From Pogona vitticeps (Eukaryota; Chordata; Lepidosauria; Squamata; Agamidae), in the NCBI RefSeq assembly GCF_051106095.1, contig NC_135785.1:93661001-93725000 (forward strand): a DNA stretch of 64,000 bases, read 5' to 3'. Positions 30,301 through 41,974 of the stretch are shown here, piece after piece; positions within the stretch are counted from its first letter, which is position 1, and the number at the start of each line of letters is the position of its first letter. The notes under the pieces are model-generated. The model saw only the letters and a list, made by a program, of their open reading frames with translations, did not search any database and was not told the origin of the DNA. A program made the position numbers and the translations under genes.

Positions 30301-33300
30301 ATTAAAAATACAGTATTAAAAAGCAATTTAACTGGTATAAAAACAGCTTGAACAACTTCAAAAGCATATTAAATAGATAAAGAAACATGCACACACATGC
30401 CTTTTTAAGCCCCCTGCCTTAGGTAGCCAGATACCAGAGAAAGGTTTTTCCCATCTCTTCTCCACATTTATTTATTTATTAAATTTATACCCGGCCCATC
30501 TATATCAAAGTCTATTCTGGGCGGCTAACACTAATAGATAAAAGTAAAAACAATATAATAAAATAAAAACAACAGTAATAATATAGTTCAAGATGGGAAA
30601 AATAATCAGGTGATGACAGGAGGAAAAGCCTGCCTAAAAAGCCAGGTCTTACGTTTGCCCTTAAAAACACCCAGCGAGGGAGCCAGACAGATCTCTGGGG
30701 GCAGACTGTTCCAAAGGCGAGGGGCCACTGCTGAGAAGGCCCGGTTTCTTGTTCCTTCTCTCTGGGACTCCCTCGGCGTTAGGCCCCTCAGCCGCCCTTC
30801 CTGGCTAGAACAAGTGATTCAGGCAGATCCAGGTGGGAAGAGGCATTCGGCTAGATATCGAGGTCCTAAACTGTTTAGGGCTTTATATGTCATCATTAAC
30901 ACTTTGAAATCAGTGCGGAAACAAGCAGACAGCCAATGCAAGGCAGCCAGAGTGGAGAAAATATGCTGATATTTTCTCACCCATGAGAAGTCTGGTTACC
31001 ACATTATGCATCATTTGAGGCTTCCTCATCAGTCTCAAAGGTAGCCCCACATTGAGTGCATTGCAGTAGTCTAATCTCAATTTGATCATGGGTAAAAAAT
31101 TGTAAGACTGCTGGAGTTCCCTTTTTACACAAATTGAATCAGTCTTCCTTCTCTCAGGTTGAAGGAGGGTTGTGTATAAGTGGCAGCTAAAAACATATCT
31201 GTGCTTGCAAAATATGAGGTATGCTTGCTAATAAATGAATAGATTACTAACCAACAATGTAAATAGTAGTAGTCACAGTTCATACAGAAATAAATGTGTG
31301 TCTGAGAAGGAGGAATCCTATCCTTTGAGACGGCGTTTTCTGGCTTTCATTCATGTAGGGCAAGCTGCATCTGTTGAACATCTTCCTGCCTTACAGCTTT
31401 TAAACCCATGAAATTTTTGTCCTTTAAAATGTCTGCAGAAATATTCCATAACTCCCTGTTGTTTGGATTACAGCTGTTACTGTGTATTTTTTTTTCTGTC
31501 CATCTTTAAGTCAAACTTTCTCTGGAATGCAGATACAGTGCCAGCCAGGGAAAGTTTAATCTGCTGCATTTCTGCAGCTCATGGGTCTTTGTAAGGCTCA
31601 CAGGCTGCCGGGAGGATGGGGGAAGACATCCTTAGACACAAATAGTAGTATATGTGGAAGAAGAAGATAATGGATGGACATTTTGCTTTACCTTTTGCAT
31701 AGCCGTTCCTAGCACAATCTTTGTTTAAGCATGAAAAATGTGGGAATTATAAATACTATCCTTGAGATTAACTAAAAGCTGCTGGAAAAGGTAACATCGG
31801 AAACTGAATGTTTGTTGTCAAAAGTATTATTTTCTATATGCAATATGTGTAGCATGAGTATCACTGAGTGCGTATACAAAACAGGACATTGCCCTCTAAT
31901 ATATCCCTCAGCAAGCTGTGATGATGACTGTTCAGAACAGGTGTGTGTTAAAAAGCACAACAGCAAGACGCAAGTGTCCAAGAGAACTGGCAGGAAGATG
32001 GAGAGTGACTCATGGAATTTTCCACTGCTAAATAAACAATCAGGTCCATGACAAAATGTAGCTGCATGACCTTATACAAGAAAAATGAGGGAAAATTGAT
32101 TTTTCAGTGTTCTTTTAAAATACACTTTAGCATGACTTAGACGGAATAAGGTAACTGCTGACTCAAAGCTGAGTGTGGAGGCATTAAAATTATCTGAGTG
32201 TTAGTATGTTTATCACTCAATTTCAGTGAAATATCTGTCTTGTTTGTTTGCGGACAGCTTCACACAATACGACTCATGTGTGGAAGTTGCTGGAATGGGT
32301 TAGTTCAACAAAGAGTAAGGCAGGCACCTCAGGCAGAAGATGCTGTTTGCAGTGAGTAACAACAGGCTGACAGAGGCTTTGGGAAACTGTAGTCTGAAAA
32401 CATATATTTCTAATCATGACCTCCTAACCCATAATTGTAGCTTGTTCTTGTCTAGTTCTATGTCCACCTAGAATCAGAAGTTGACAAAAGAAGTGGGGAA
32501 AACCAGAAGTGACAGAGGTAGACCAGAAATGGCTAGAATAGACAAAACAGTTTGGTTGGTCATCTGCCAAGCAGTTTAAGGCCTAGGCAACAAACGGTGG
32601 TTAACACAAACCATGTCTTATTGTGATATGTGAATGTGCCGTGTGCCATTAAAGCGAGTACATCATGCCCAGCATGGCGGGTGTACAACTCAGTTGTCCC
32701 TCAGCACCTCAACTCCAGAAGTGTTTCCACACACAAAAGGGTGACATTTGTTTTTCTCTAGACTGCAGCTTTTAGAGATACCATTGGAAGCTCTTCCTGA
32801 AGTCTCTAAAAGGAGACTGCTAGAGTGGGCTCAGTGGTCTGATTTACATGGACCACGTGGCCCTCTCGATCCTGACCCTTTCTTTGAAAAACAAATGCAT
32901 TAACTTCATCAGTAAGGGGGCGGGGGAGTCTACAAAGGCAAAGCAATAAAAATATACTGGATCTAGTTTGTCTCCACTGTGATTGAATGGTTATTGCCAC
33001 TGTCGTACAGTGGATAATTCCCTCCCTCCTTTTCTGTCTGTTTCTTTCTGTCCCTCAGGTATATGGCTATAGTTTACCCTTTTAAAAGAAAACTTTCTGC
33101 GGCGAATATGAAAGTGATCATAGGAATCATCTGGCTGGTGGCTTGTGGACTTGCCTTCCCACAGTTCTTTTATGCAGAACTAATTATTGATAATGGAACA
33201 CCCAAATGTATCGTCGCTTGGCCGGGCGAGAGCGAATGGAAAAGACTCACGTAAGAACTCCCCAAATGTTTCAGCCAGAAGTCCATTTTGGCATCTTTAA

Positions 33301-36300
33301 TGACCCTTATTAGAAGAAAGAGCAGGTGCAGGAATTCTGTGTCATTGAAATATTTTGCTTTCAATCTGGTTTCAGGATAATTGATTCAAAGATCAGAACC
33401 AGCATTTCTTGTTCCACTTCCTTACTCTTGATGGAACAGGAAGAATATACTGTACTGTATGGTTAATCAAATATTCATATAGTAATCAAGATTGCAAATT
33501 TATGTCAAAATCTGTATCATGCCAACCAACCTGTCATAAAATATTGTTGAAGCCATTGAGTTCTCCAGATTGTTCTATCAGGCTAGATCAGGGAGGGGAA
33601 AACCCAGTGGGAATAAGAGTCATCAGTCCAAGGTGTGTGTGGATTAAGGGGAAGGAAGTATGCCCCAAATGACTAATTTGCATATATGATACAGCCACAA
33701 TCTGTATGCTTCCTTTCTAATACAGACATTTAAGGCAGTTTTCAATACATTAGTTATGTATGTTATCTATGAAACCAAAATGTCTTATGTAACTATGTAT
33801 GAAACATTTACTAGCTGCTGGATGCAGACAAAGCCCAGTAAGAAGGAAACAGAAGGAGAACATGTTGACTTCACTTGAAGCCACGAAGTCTGTATATCAT
33901 CATACTAACAAAATGGGCCAGGAGGTATTCAAATGAAGCTCTAACAGAGGTTATTCAGGTTTCAGGTCCTACCTAGAACTTTTGAGATAGAGAAACATAC
34001 AACGGTTGAGCTGCCATTTTTAACAATATAAAATCCAACTGCTGCCTGGCTCTGACATCTCACTTCATAAAAGCACACTGATTTCTTAGTACCTAAATGG
34101 AAAACAAAAATTGAAAAAGCAGAGAAAACTTAAGACATTTGTTTTAAATCAACAAAAGTTAGTGATAATTTTTGGGTGGTGATTGCACTTCTAAAATCGG
34201 AGGCTTCCCTCATCTTCCTCTAAGCATGCTGGAATAAGAGGTGCTTTTGAAACGAGGGGCATTCAGGAACTCTGAGTTTATGCTGGAGCTGAACTTGCTC
34301 CTGGCAAACATGTCAGGGAACCCTACCAATGAAGGCCACAGCTAAAAAAACCACCCCAGTACTGCCCTGCAGCTCGATTTCCACAACCTACCAAAGCTGT
34401 GGACACACCAGTCACAGAGAATGACACAGAGAGCTGGCTTCACTTGCCCCTCACCTTTCCCTGTGGGAAAAGCAAGGAGTGAACAAAAGTGAGTAAGCTA
34501 TTGACTTGAATGGGACTCCTTGAGTCAGTAGTGCAGTGTTAAAATACATGTCACAGTACAGGAGGCTTGTGATTGGGGCAGGAGCGTGCCTCTCTCCAAA
34601 ACCTATAGAAGAGGCACCTCTCATCCCAATCCATGAGCCACCTCTATGTTACAGTGAGCCCATCATGAGAAGAAAGGCTAAGAGGTTGGCTTATCTCAGA
34701 GTGAGCTTTCTCCACTACATGTTACCAATTAGCTTGCTGATGTTTGGTGACTGGGAGATAACCACAGGCTTCATTTACAAGCTGGTTGTGTGGACCTGGC
34801 AGTGTCAAAGGATTGTGGATTAAACATTTCCAACTTCTATTCCAAAGCTCCTGAGATTCCCTTGTAATCTTTTTCTTTGGTGGGAATCAGAGAAAGCTGT
34901 GGAACAGGAGGGGGGAGTCTTTAATTACTGAAATTCACCATTCTCAGGACATTTTTACCTCAGGACCTTTAGTAGAAAAGTTGGAATTGTTTGATTTCAA
35001 AAAAATCACCACTGTTGGTGACATCATCAGCCTTACATGGAGCAAGTTACAACAACAGGATTTCAGCTATTACCTTCCAGTTTAGAAAATAGCATCTCAT
35101 TCTAAGTCCTCATTCTGAAAGTACAGTACTGTAGTTTCATCGTTAGCTTTTGACTTTGCCATTCAGGAGACAAGCTGACTGAACTACTACTTTAAGGAAT
35201 GCTCCTTAAAAATTGTGGCTTGCCCGAAAATCACTCTCATGCTTTCTTTTACATCTCCATGTACATAGGTGGGGGCTTCAGGGATAACTCTCAGTTGAGG
35301 CCTACACAGCTGTATGAAGAAGGCTGGTGGTCCAAATTCAGCTCACAAGCCACAGACATCTCCCTCCTCTGCCGTAGACCGAGATCCTCAAACTCAGTAT
35401 AAGTAGACTTTCTATCAGTCAATCAAATATCCTTCATGCTTTACAAAGATTAATTAAGTGGTGGGAGCCAACACCAAGCATTTTGCTTCCTGATGCAAAG
35501 CAGCAATCCTTTCTCCATGTCAGGATGTACCCAGGTATACAACTTTTGTATAGAGATGTTATGACTGTAGACTCAGCTATATAACCAGGAAACCCATACT
35601 GTATATCCAACTTACATGCACACATCCTTTCTAGAACACATGTACAGTCTGTGCAAGCAGTACACTGTACACAGATGGTTTGGGCTCAGGGTCTGTACTG
35701 GACCTTTCATCTTTAGTGTATGCACACTGAACATTTGCACAGGGGGGCTTCATTTTCAAATGGTATATGACATGCCTTAGCTCCCAGATATATCTTTGCT
35801 GGTAACAGTATTGGGTTTAAGAGGAGCATGACTTATGAACTACAGTGGGGTCTTGACTTGAGAACTTAATCTGTATTGGAAGGCAGTTCTCAAGTCAAAA
35901 AGTTCTCAGGTCAAATCTGCATTTCCCATAGGAATGCATTGAAAACCATTTGATCCGTATCTGCTCTTTTCCGTCCATAGAAACTAATGGGAAGCTGCTA
36001 TTCCGCCTTCGACCACTAGAGGGGGGATATTTTGTTTCTTTTTTTCTTAGGTCAAGAAAGGTTCAGGGAAGGCAGGGAAAATACAGTACAGGCAGTACAG
36101 TACCAGGCAGTCTGAAGACTGTCTCCCAATCCACTCTCTAAACGCTGGGAGGAGTGAGGAAGCAGACAGGCACCCTTTTCACTGGCCAACAGTTAACTGA
36201 AAATTCACATTTTGCACTTTCCCTGCCTCCCACGTGGTTTTTTTCAGTTCTTAACTCAAATCTAAGTACTTAAGTCAAGTCAATATTTTCCTATGAGAGC

Positions 36301-39300
36301 GGTTCTTAAGTCAAAATGTTCTTAACTCAAGCCGTTCTTAAGTCAAGACCCCACTGTAGAAGGTTTTGATTCAGTCTCATTTCAGTGAGTTATTCACTCA
36401 TTAATAATAGTTGCCTACTTAATAGGAGTGCTGTAGAGCTACTGACCTAAGGAATGAGAGGCCCCAGAGCATAATACTGTATACAGTAAACGGTTTTCTG
36501 ATGGAAATGCAATATTAAGAGGAAAAGCAATATTAGATAAGTTAATTCTCTGATGTATGTGATTCCCAGGCACATAAATTATTACTCCTGCTGTTTCAAG
36601 ACCTTAAAGCACCTTTTAAAAAAACAGCTCAAGCAGCATCTTACAAAAATTAAAATATGCCCAAGTTTAAAACAAGAACAACAATATAAGATAACGCTCC
36701 TCCCCCGGCCTTCACAAGGCAGGCCTTATCTAATTACTTTCCTCCTCAGGGTGAACAACTCCCTAAGGACTGGCTTGTGCAGTACTTTTTTCCCCCACAC
36801 ATGGTGACTTGCATTTTCTCTGAACAGAAGGGGAAAGAGGTGAGACAGACACAGGAAGAGATAAGAATGCCTGAAAAAAGTGCTGTAGACTTTAAATGCT
36901 TCCCTTTGCCTCAAATAGCAACAGTACTTATTGTTGGAGACTCACGTTGTCCCTGCATTTTCCTCTCTTATCTGAAGAAAAAAAGGAGCAACAAGTTACT
37001 GGAGCCAATTTCAAGTTTTTGCCATCTGCCAGATTCCCCTTCTTTCCCTTCTGTGCATTCCACAGTTGCCATGTTGTCACCGGGTCCCCAACATAACCAC
37101 CACCATTCCAGTTATCTGCTCCCACAAATGTATGGGACTTGCCCTTTCAAAGAGTGTTGACATTCGTTCCCTATGCCAGATCACATTCACACTCATCAGA
37201 CTTTGATCTTAATTTAAGGCTTTTCAGGGGGACATGAGGAGTAGCAAGGATGCCAATATCCTCTCTGCCTATGGATCTTCCTTTGGGCATAACTAGACAG
37301 TCTTCCTCAGGCAGCCGGTATCAGAGTCTACTTGTAGCTATTGAAAAAAGCCCTCTCTCTCAGCCTGATCAAAAACGTTTATTGGGTCACAGACATCCGT
37401 CATTAATGGTCAAAGTAGTCAGGAACAAATTATCTATCCTTCAATTATAGAACAGAACCAGTGTGGTGTGTTGGCCAGGTTATCAGGCTGGGATTGATTG
37501 ATTGATTGATTGATTGATCTAATTAATTAATTAATTAATTAATTAATTAATTAATTAATTAGACTTATATACTGCCCCCCTAGAACATGTCTACTCTGGG
37601 CCAATCCATGTGAAAGTCCCGACTGTGCCGTAATAAAACTTCCTGGGTGGGCCAGTTGTTCTCTTTCATCCTGACCTACCTGTCATGGTTGTTGTCAGAA
37701 TATAAAAGGGGAGGGGAAAGACATGTCCTCTGCCTTCAATTCATTGAAGAAAATCTGAGGTACAGTATATGTCTAACTAGAAAAAGAACTAGTGACGAAC
37801 TGATTACTTGCAGCTTTCCCATAGTTTTTTTTTAAAAAACTTTATTGGTAAGTAACATCATTCCTTGCAGCTTCCCCCATCCCCACAGGAACTGTGGTGT
37901 GGGGTTGCTAAAATGCTGCTAGAGCAGTTCACATCTATATGTGCACCCCTACACATGAGATTGCCTGCTACATAGTTTCCAAGTCTTACCTATAGAGAAG
38001 GGGGTGACTGTGGAGCCAGTTGAAATCCATGGTCTAATTCTGCTCACAGCCGTACAGGATGTCTTCTCACTAGGGCAGAAGCACCTGGGGTACAATCCAG
38101 TGTTTGGAGAGTGACATCCCTCCCTCCCCTATTCCACTGCATCCCATTGCCCCACCAGGAGAATAGCAGCATTGGGTTTTGCCCTTTGTGATTTATTTCC
38201 ATGTTTTTCCTTTGAAAGCATTGGATTTCTGATGCCAATTCTTCAACCATTTCAAATTTGCTTTACAGCTGTTCCATTAATTGCACCCTTCACGGGAGAC
38301 CTTCAGGCAGAAATAAGCAAACATTTCCTGCCAAGCAAGTTCCTTGGTCAAGCATCATGCCCAGCTCTCCCTTGTTTTGGTTTTTTTTTTTAGGTATCAT
38401 ATTACAGTCATTGTATTGGTTTACCTGCTGCCTCTCACGGTGATGTTCATTACGTACAGTGCGATAGGAATGGCTCTGTGGAATAATGTTGTTCCTGGTG
38501 ATCATACTAACAAGATCTACTACCAGCATCAAATTACAGCCAAAAAAAAGGTTGGTCCTTGTTAACTGACACCTCATTGTTTCCTCTGGTGACATGGGGT
38601 CATGCCAGAATACAAAATCACTCGGATTTGAAATGCTGATAGTTAATCATTCAGATTTGCATTGCTGTATAGTTAACAGTCCCAGTCTTTAGGGGGAGGC
38701 TGTCATACATCACAATCTACCCTGTTCTGTCTGGCTTTACTGGCACCCCCCCCCCATTTCTTTCCAATGATCAAAAAGAGTCAAAGAGAGCTGAATGTAG
38801 ACTGCTTCATGAGAGACGGGTGGCTGTTTCCTTTAGAGAGAAAAATCACGATAGAGAAATAAAATATTCAAGGTTGGCTCTATCATGAGGCAAAGTGAAG
38901 TGGTCTCCTCAAGTAACAGTGCAGTGTTGTGTGCAAAAGGTTGCAGGGCAGCTCCCTGAATATGTTTTCTTCTCTTGGAGGGCAGCGGTATGTGTTCCAG
39001 GCAAATTGTCTTCAGCCCCCTAACCCTAGCCTGTTTCCTTAGATGTGGTAGAAGATGGTGTCTCATTTCCAGTGTCATAGCATGATTCAGAGTCCAACCT
39101 GGATGAGAGGAAATGTGGGAGGGGGGTGGGGGAAGGATATGGTCCACCTGAGCCAGCAAACTCTTCCAAACTGACCTTGAAATTATTTCTCTTTTCCCCC
39201 CTCAGTTTGTCAGGACAATGGTTGCTGTTGTAATAACATTTGCCATCTGTTGGTTTCCATATCATCTCTACTTCATATTGGGGAGCATCTGTAAAGATAT

Positions 39301-40848
39301 CAACAGGAAGAAATATATTCAACAAGTATACCTGGCAGTATTTTTACTTGCCATGAGCTCAGCTATGTATAGCCCAATTATATATTGTTGTCTAAATCAA
39401 AGGTTAGTATTATAATATGTGCATGAAAGGATATATCCACTCTAGAGATATGACTGAGGGGCAAAACAAAAACACATTCATTTCAATAGATATTGAGTAG
39501 GAGGTGCAATCTTTGACACCAATTGATTCTTCCCCTCTTTTTTTCCTCCCTGAACATCTTTTGGTCTTCTAAAATTCAGCTTTACATTTCAGAAAGCCCC
39601 AAGGGATCAGGGTATACTGAGGAAAAGACTGAATAAAGGAGAAAGCTTAGACCTAATGGACAGATAGACTGCAAAGTGGGAGAAGGCTTTGGATATCAAC
39701 AGGGCATAGCAAAAACACATTTACAGTAAAATCCTATCACCGGCTAAAATCCTGTAGCATGATAGATCACACTAGAGGAGGCTCATTGAATCAATGGGGA
39801 TTTCATCAATGAATTCCTCTATGAGTTTCATTGATTCAAATGGGCTTATTCTAGTTGTGCTTTGCTGTGCTAGAGTAAATCATCATTGATTCAATGGGCC
39901 TGCTCTAGTGCAATTAACTACACTAAGCAACAGGATTTTGGCCTCTTGTCTGCTCAGAAAATATCAGTGACACTTACTTATTGGAAGTGGAGCAGTATTG
40001 AAGCGACAGAGCACTCCCCCAAGTGATCATTCTTCTCTGAAAACAGCTAGTATCCTATTGATTTGTGTGTCAAGGTTTATGTAGCATGCTGCAGCTAATT
40101 GTGGCTAATTATGAGGTACCAGGACACATCTCAGTTACTCAGTTGGGTCGTGATCAGAAGTGTAGTCGAGGTAGGCCCCCCACACCTCATCAATTAGCTC
40201 TAGTTAGCTGCACCAAGTTAAGCAAACCTTATGGGAACACTAGTAAGATTCTGGCCAACATATTGTGTTGTTTTGATAGAACTCATGGAAATACGAGCTG
40301 TTTCTGTTATGGGAAACTTGTAGCCTTTAGCTCACATGCAGTCCTTACGGTAATCTGAATATATGTGGTCTTTCACAGGCAGTCTGCCAAGCAAGGAATA
40401 TGGAGGTGGGAAAGACGAGGAAATGGGGGTGGGAGGACTACATGGTAGGTGGGTGAGAGAGAAAATGGGGTGGGCAATGGGAGACAGGGAGATGGAGGGG
40501 GAGAGGAGTGACAAAAGGGGGGTAGGAGAAAAGGGGGTACCTCATCTTTGTGCTCTTTGCCCCAGCACTAACAGTATGCAGTTCCAGAAATAATGTCACC
40601 CTCAAACACACAAAAAAGAGTCACTATATGATGCTATGTTTGATTTACGTGATGCACTCATTTACAGGTTCCGCTCAGGTTTCCGGATGGCTTTTCAGTG
40701 GTGCCCATGCATCAAAGCAACGGAACAAGACAAACGTAACCTTTCTCATCCATCACCTTTGCAGAACCTTCAGAGGGATCAAACCTCCAACCTCCAGATG
40801 AGCACAGGCACACACACAACTAATGACAAAACATCATTCACTGTTTAG
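23990..40848 (+). CDS. TACR2: TACR2 neurokinin-2 (tachykinin) receptor, complete
   Basis: Joined exons are 23990-24393, 33059-33250, 38394-38550, 39206-39402 and 40668-40848: 1131 bases, 376 residues (human 398). It is a class A GPCR for neurokinin A that couples mainly through Gq, and it matches human NK2R throughout ([40 protein letters not shown]-like YIQQVYLA). Visible family features are N-glycosylation sites N8, N11 and N23, N1.50 at N55, D2.50 at D83, the disulfide pair C110 and C185, and the CWxP motif at 266-269. Palmitoylation-type cysteines follow helix 8 (C329, C331). There are two departures: the DRY motif is ERY (134-136), and NPxxY of TM7 is SPIIY (307-311). The C-terminal tail is shorter than in human. 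The start is the ATG with A at +4, just before the glycosylated N-terminus. All introns are GT-AG with conserved phases. Confidence 0.95.
24394..25285. other. TACR2 intron 1, first segment
   Basis: Mostly unremarkable. Around 24630-24785 the phrases agtaagttcaatgagactta and agacttacttctccgcagac, with ataggattggaca, recall a common diverged sauropsid repeat, but I cannot name it. Confidence 0.35.
25286..25530 (+). mobile_element. tRNA-derived SINE
   Basis: The tRNA-like head is ggctggatagctcagtggt (A box) with gggagtttgattctcc (B box). The body includes aatggtaaacaacctctgag and the tail is aagtcagaattgactggatg. A tRNA-related SINE, not a functional tRNA gene, because the acceptor stem cannot pair across the insert. 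Confidence 0.7.
25551..25675 (+). mobile_element. tRNA-related SINE fragment (ctaggactcaggaggcct family)
   Basis: The core ctaggactcaggaggcctc, then ggtttgaatccccactcagc, matches similar cores at 41990-42040 and 59575-59625. The B box ggtttgaatcc is visible. It ends near cataacaacaaaa. Confidence 0.65.
26340..26366. repeat. (CAA)n microsatellite
   Basis: A short CAA array of seven units followed by an A run in TACR2 intron 1. Confidence 0.85.
26367..28200. other. TACR2 intron 1, middle segment
   Basis: No exon or confident repeat. A diverged SINE-like tail (aaatcgattctgacttacct) is visible near 27563-27582. G-rich runs lie near 26720. Confidence 0.4.
28207..28244. repeat. Perfect 17-bp inverted repeat with 4-nt loop
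   Basis: The arms agttcagttgggaactg (28207-28223) and cagttcccaactgaact (28228-28244) are separated by tggg. It lies 20 bp from the 3' tail of the RTE element that follows and in the sense strand of TACR2 intron 1. Confidence 0.9.
28262..28890 (-). mobile_element. RTE-clade LINE 3' end with (GAC/AAC)n tail
   Basis: In reverse strand, frames read [20 protein letters not shown], then [16 protein letters not shown], then [20 protein letters not shown] and [20 protein letters not shown]. This is the C-terminus of an RTE-type ORF2. The blocks resemble BovB (MYGCESWTIKK ... MLGKIEG) but differ enough to be a separate family. The plus-strand GTC/GTT trinucleotide run at 28264-28316 is its 3' simple-repeat tail. 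The blocks lie in different frames, so the copy is decayed. Confidence 0.75.
28891..30210. other. TACR2 intron 1, segment without recognised elements
   Basis: No exon or repeat was recognised here. Confidence 0.4.
30210..30330 (-). mobile_element. L2/CR1-like LINE 3' tail
   Basis: In reverse complement the segment reads gtaagctgccttgggtcctc and then an AT-rich end, as in LINE 3' UTRs of the L2/CR1 group. Short and diverged. Confidence 0.45.
30465..31095 (-). mobile_element. L2-type LINE, ORF2 C-terminus and 3' end
   Basis: Read on the minus strand it starts with the conserved [13 protein letters not shown] block. It continues through [12 protein letters not shown]-like codons (seen in the opposite frame) to [20 protein letters not shown] and [14 protein letters not shown]. 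It then enters a 3' UTR ending gccgcccagaatagac, then gggccgggtataaatttaat and (AAAT)n. This copy shows how the shorter L2 tails elsewhere in the window should be read. Confidence 0.85.
31096..33058. other. TACR2 intron 1, exon-2-proximal segment
   Basis: No exon or confident repeat. The pyrimidine-rich stretch at 33020-33056 is the exon 2 polypyrimidine tract. Confidence 0.45.
33059..33250 (+). CDS. TACR2: TACR2 exon 2
   Basis: This exon completes R135 and encodes YMAIVYPF (intracellular loop 2), TM4 ([17 protein letters not shown]) and extracellular loop 2 with C185 ([11 protein letters not shown]). The acceptor is tccctcag and the donor is gtaag, in phase 2. Confidence 0.95.
33251..35840. 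other. TACR2 intron 2, left part
   Basis: Ordinary intron. No element was recognised. Confidence 0.45.
35843..36356. mobile_element. Complete TA-flanked MITE (514 bp)
   Basis: The left end is cagtggggtcttgacttgag and the right end is the inverted form cttaagtcaagaccccactg. TA duplications lie at 35841-35842 and 36357-36358. Subterminal direct and inverted copies of ttctcaagtcaaaa and ttcttaagtcaa are present, and the flanks of the core contain cataggaatgcattg. TA target and CAGTGGNNNC-type ends suggest a Tigger/mariner nonautonomous element. It lies in TACR2 intron 2. Confidence 0.85.
37492..37610 (-). mobile_element. L2-type LINE 3' tail with (ATTG)n and (AATT)n
   Basis: In reverse complement the right part reads ggcccagagtagacatgttc, then gggcagtatataagtctaat, which is an L2 3' end. 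Its tail has expanded into a 40-bp AATT array (37519-37561) and an ATTG array (37491-37518). Confidence 0.65.
37611..38393. other. TACR2 intron 2, exon-3-proximal segment
   Basis: No element recognised. It ends in the T run that serves as the exon 3 polypyrimidine tract. Confidence 0.5.
38394..38550 (+). CDS. TACR2: TACR2 exon 3
   Basis: The exon covers TM5 ([21 protein letters not shown]) and intracellular loop 3, ending ITAKKK. The acceptor is a long T run before tag; the donor is gttggt, a weaker GT site. Residues are T199 to K251. Confidence 0.93.
38551..39205. other. TACR2 intron 3
   Basis: A 655-bp intron. A C run lies near 38747-38757 and a G run near 39118-39130. No repeat element was recognised. 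Confidence 0.55.
39206..39402 (+). CDS. TACR2: TACR2 exon 4
   Basis: The exon encodes [20 protein letters not shown] (TM6 with CWFP), extracellular loop 3 ([15 protein letters not shown]) and TM7, ending CCLNQ + AG. TM7 carries SPIIY: codon 307 is AGC where family members have an Asn codon (AAC/AAT). The acceptor is ccctcag and the donor is gttagt. Confidence 0.95.
39755..39945. repeat. Inverted and direct repeats of cattgattcaatgggc in TACR2 intron 4
   Basis: Four variants of cattga(t/a)tcaa(a)tgggc and its inverse occur within about 130 bp, near 39784, 39807, 39828 and 39883. The flanking phrases actagaggaggctcattg and tgggcctgctctagtgcaat are roughly mirror images. It may be an old palindromic MITE; the family is unknown. 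Confidence 0.45.
40668..40848 (+). CDS. TACR2: TACR2 exon 5 coding part
   Basis: This exon completes R317 and encodes [14 protein letters not shown] (helix 8 and a cysteine cluster), then a Ser/Thr-rich tail ending KTSFTV and a TAG stop at 40846-40848. Only the helix-8 part is conserved with human. The tail is about 20 residues shorter. Confidence 0.93.
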
Positions 40849-41759
40849 TGCTCTGATCATCTGTTTTCTTCCAGGTCCTCTTCACTTCTCTAGTAAGTCC
40901 CAAAATGTCTTCAAAGTGCAGAGTTTACGTCTGTTCCTTGTTATGAATAGATTAAATTGCTACAAACCCACTGTAATGTGTAATAATTGATCAGGAAAAA
41001 CTGAACTGTGGGCCAGATGGGGAACCCTTCAGAAATATATCTGGCATATCATCCTTTGTCTTACCCGGATACTCTTTCTTCTAACTGAAATGAATATCTA
41101 AAGATTCAGAAAACAGATTGGCCCTACTGGCTTCCTTCTATCCGCTCTAGCCATGCTCCACCTCAGAGCACTTCCCACTTCCAAGGACATCCTTACACTC
41201 TTTTTATCTTCTGGGTTTCCAGCCAGAGGCACAAAAACCAGCCTTTGGCTAGACTTCCAACTTATCTTTGCTACTTGTTTCTTCCGCTTCCGGAATTCAA
41301 CACAAGTACTGCCATTTTCTGAAATCATTCCTCCTGTTGCCACAAGGCTAAGGACGGAACTCAGTCACAGCCACCGATTTTATAAAGAGGTTGGGAAAAA
41401 TGCATTTAAAAATCTTGTTTGCAGTTTATGTGTGAAAATCAGAATGGCATGATTTATTATAGGTCAGAACTAGGATATATTTTTTAAAACTACTAGTCAT
41501 CCACACCCTGTCTCTTAAATAGCTGATCCACACCTAACATGTACCAATGAAAGGTTATTTGAAAAAAGAGAATGCTAAATTAATACAAGAAATATTATAC
41601 CTCAACAAGTATAGCAATAAGACAGTGTACTGTAATGCATATTTTAAATATTTATTGTAGGTTTTCAGGTAACAAGAATCTTTCACTTGAAAAAAAGTGC
41701 TGTAAACTTATTAAGTACTGGTTTGTATTATAAAATAACCTATTGCTGCTATTTCTGGC
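40849..41759 (+). other. Probable TACR2 3' UTR
   Basis: This is the sequence from the TACR2 stop to the first AATAAA. It has no long open frame of note and no recognised repeat. The UTR call rests only on position and the poly(A) signal. Confidence 0.4.
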
Positions 41760-41765
41760 AATAAA
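41760..41765 (+). terminator. Candidate TACR2 polyadenylation signal
   Basis: AATAAA lies about 910 bases after the TACR2 stop and is followed by a GT-containing stretch (aatgtgtcg). It is the first canonical signal I see downstream of the stop, which implies a 3' UTR of about 0.9 kb. Confidence 0.5.
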
Positions 41766-41974
41766 AAAATAATGTGTCGAAGCAGAAATAAAAATATATC
41801 TTCAACCTCCTTTGGAAATAACATTCACATCAGTTCATTCCTCCAGCAAAATGAACATTGGAAGAGCAGAAAAGAACTTCAAGAATTAGCATATTTTTTC
41901 TAATTCTTTTCACTAACTTTAAAAGCAGATAATACCACAACAGTGAAGATTTTCAGGAATTGCAGTCCAAAAAC

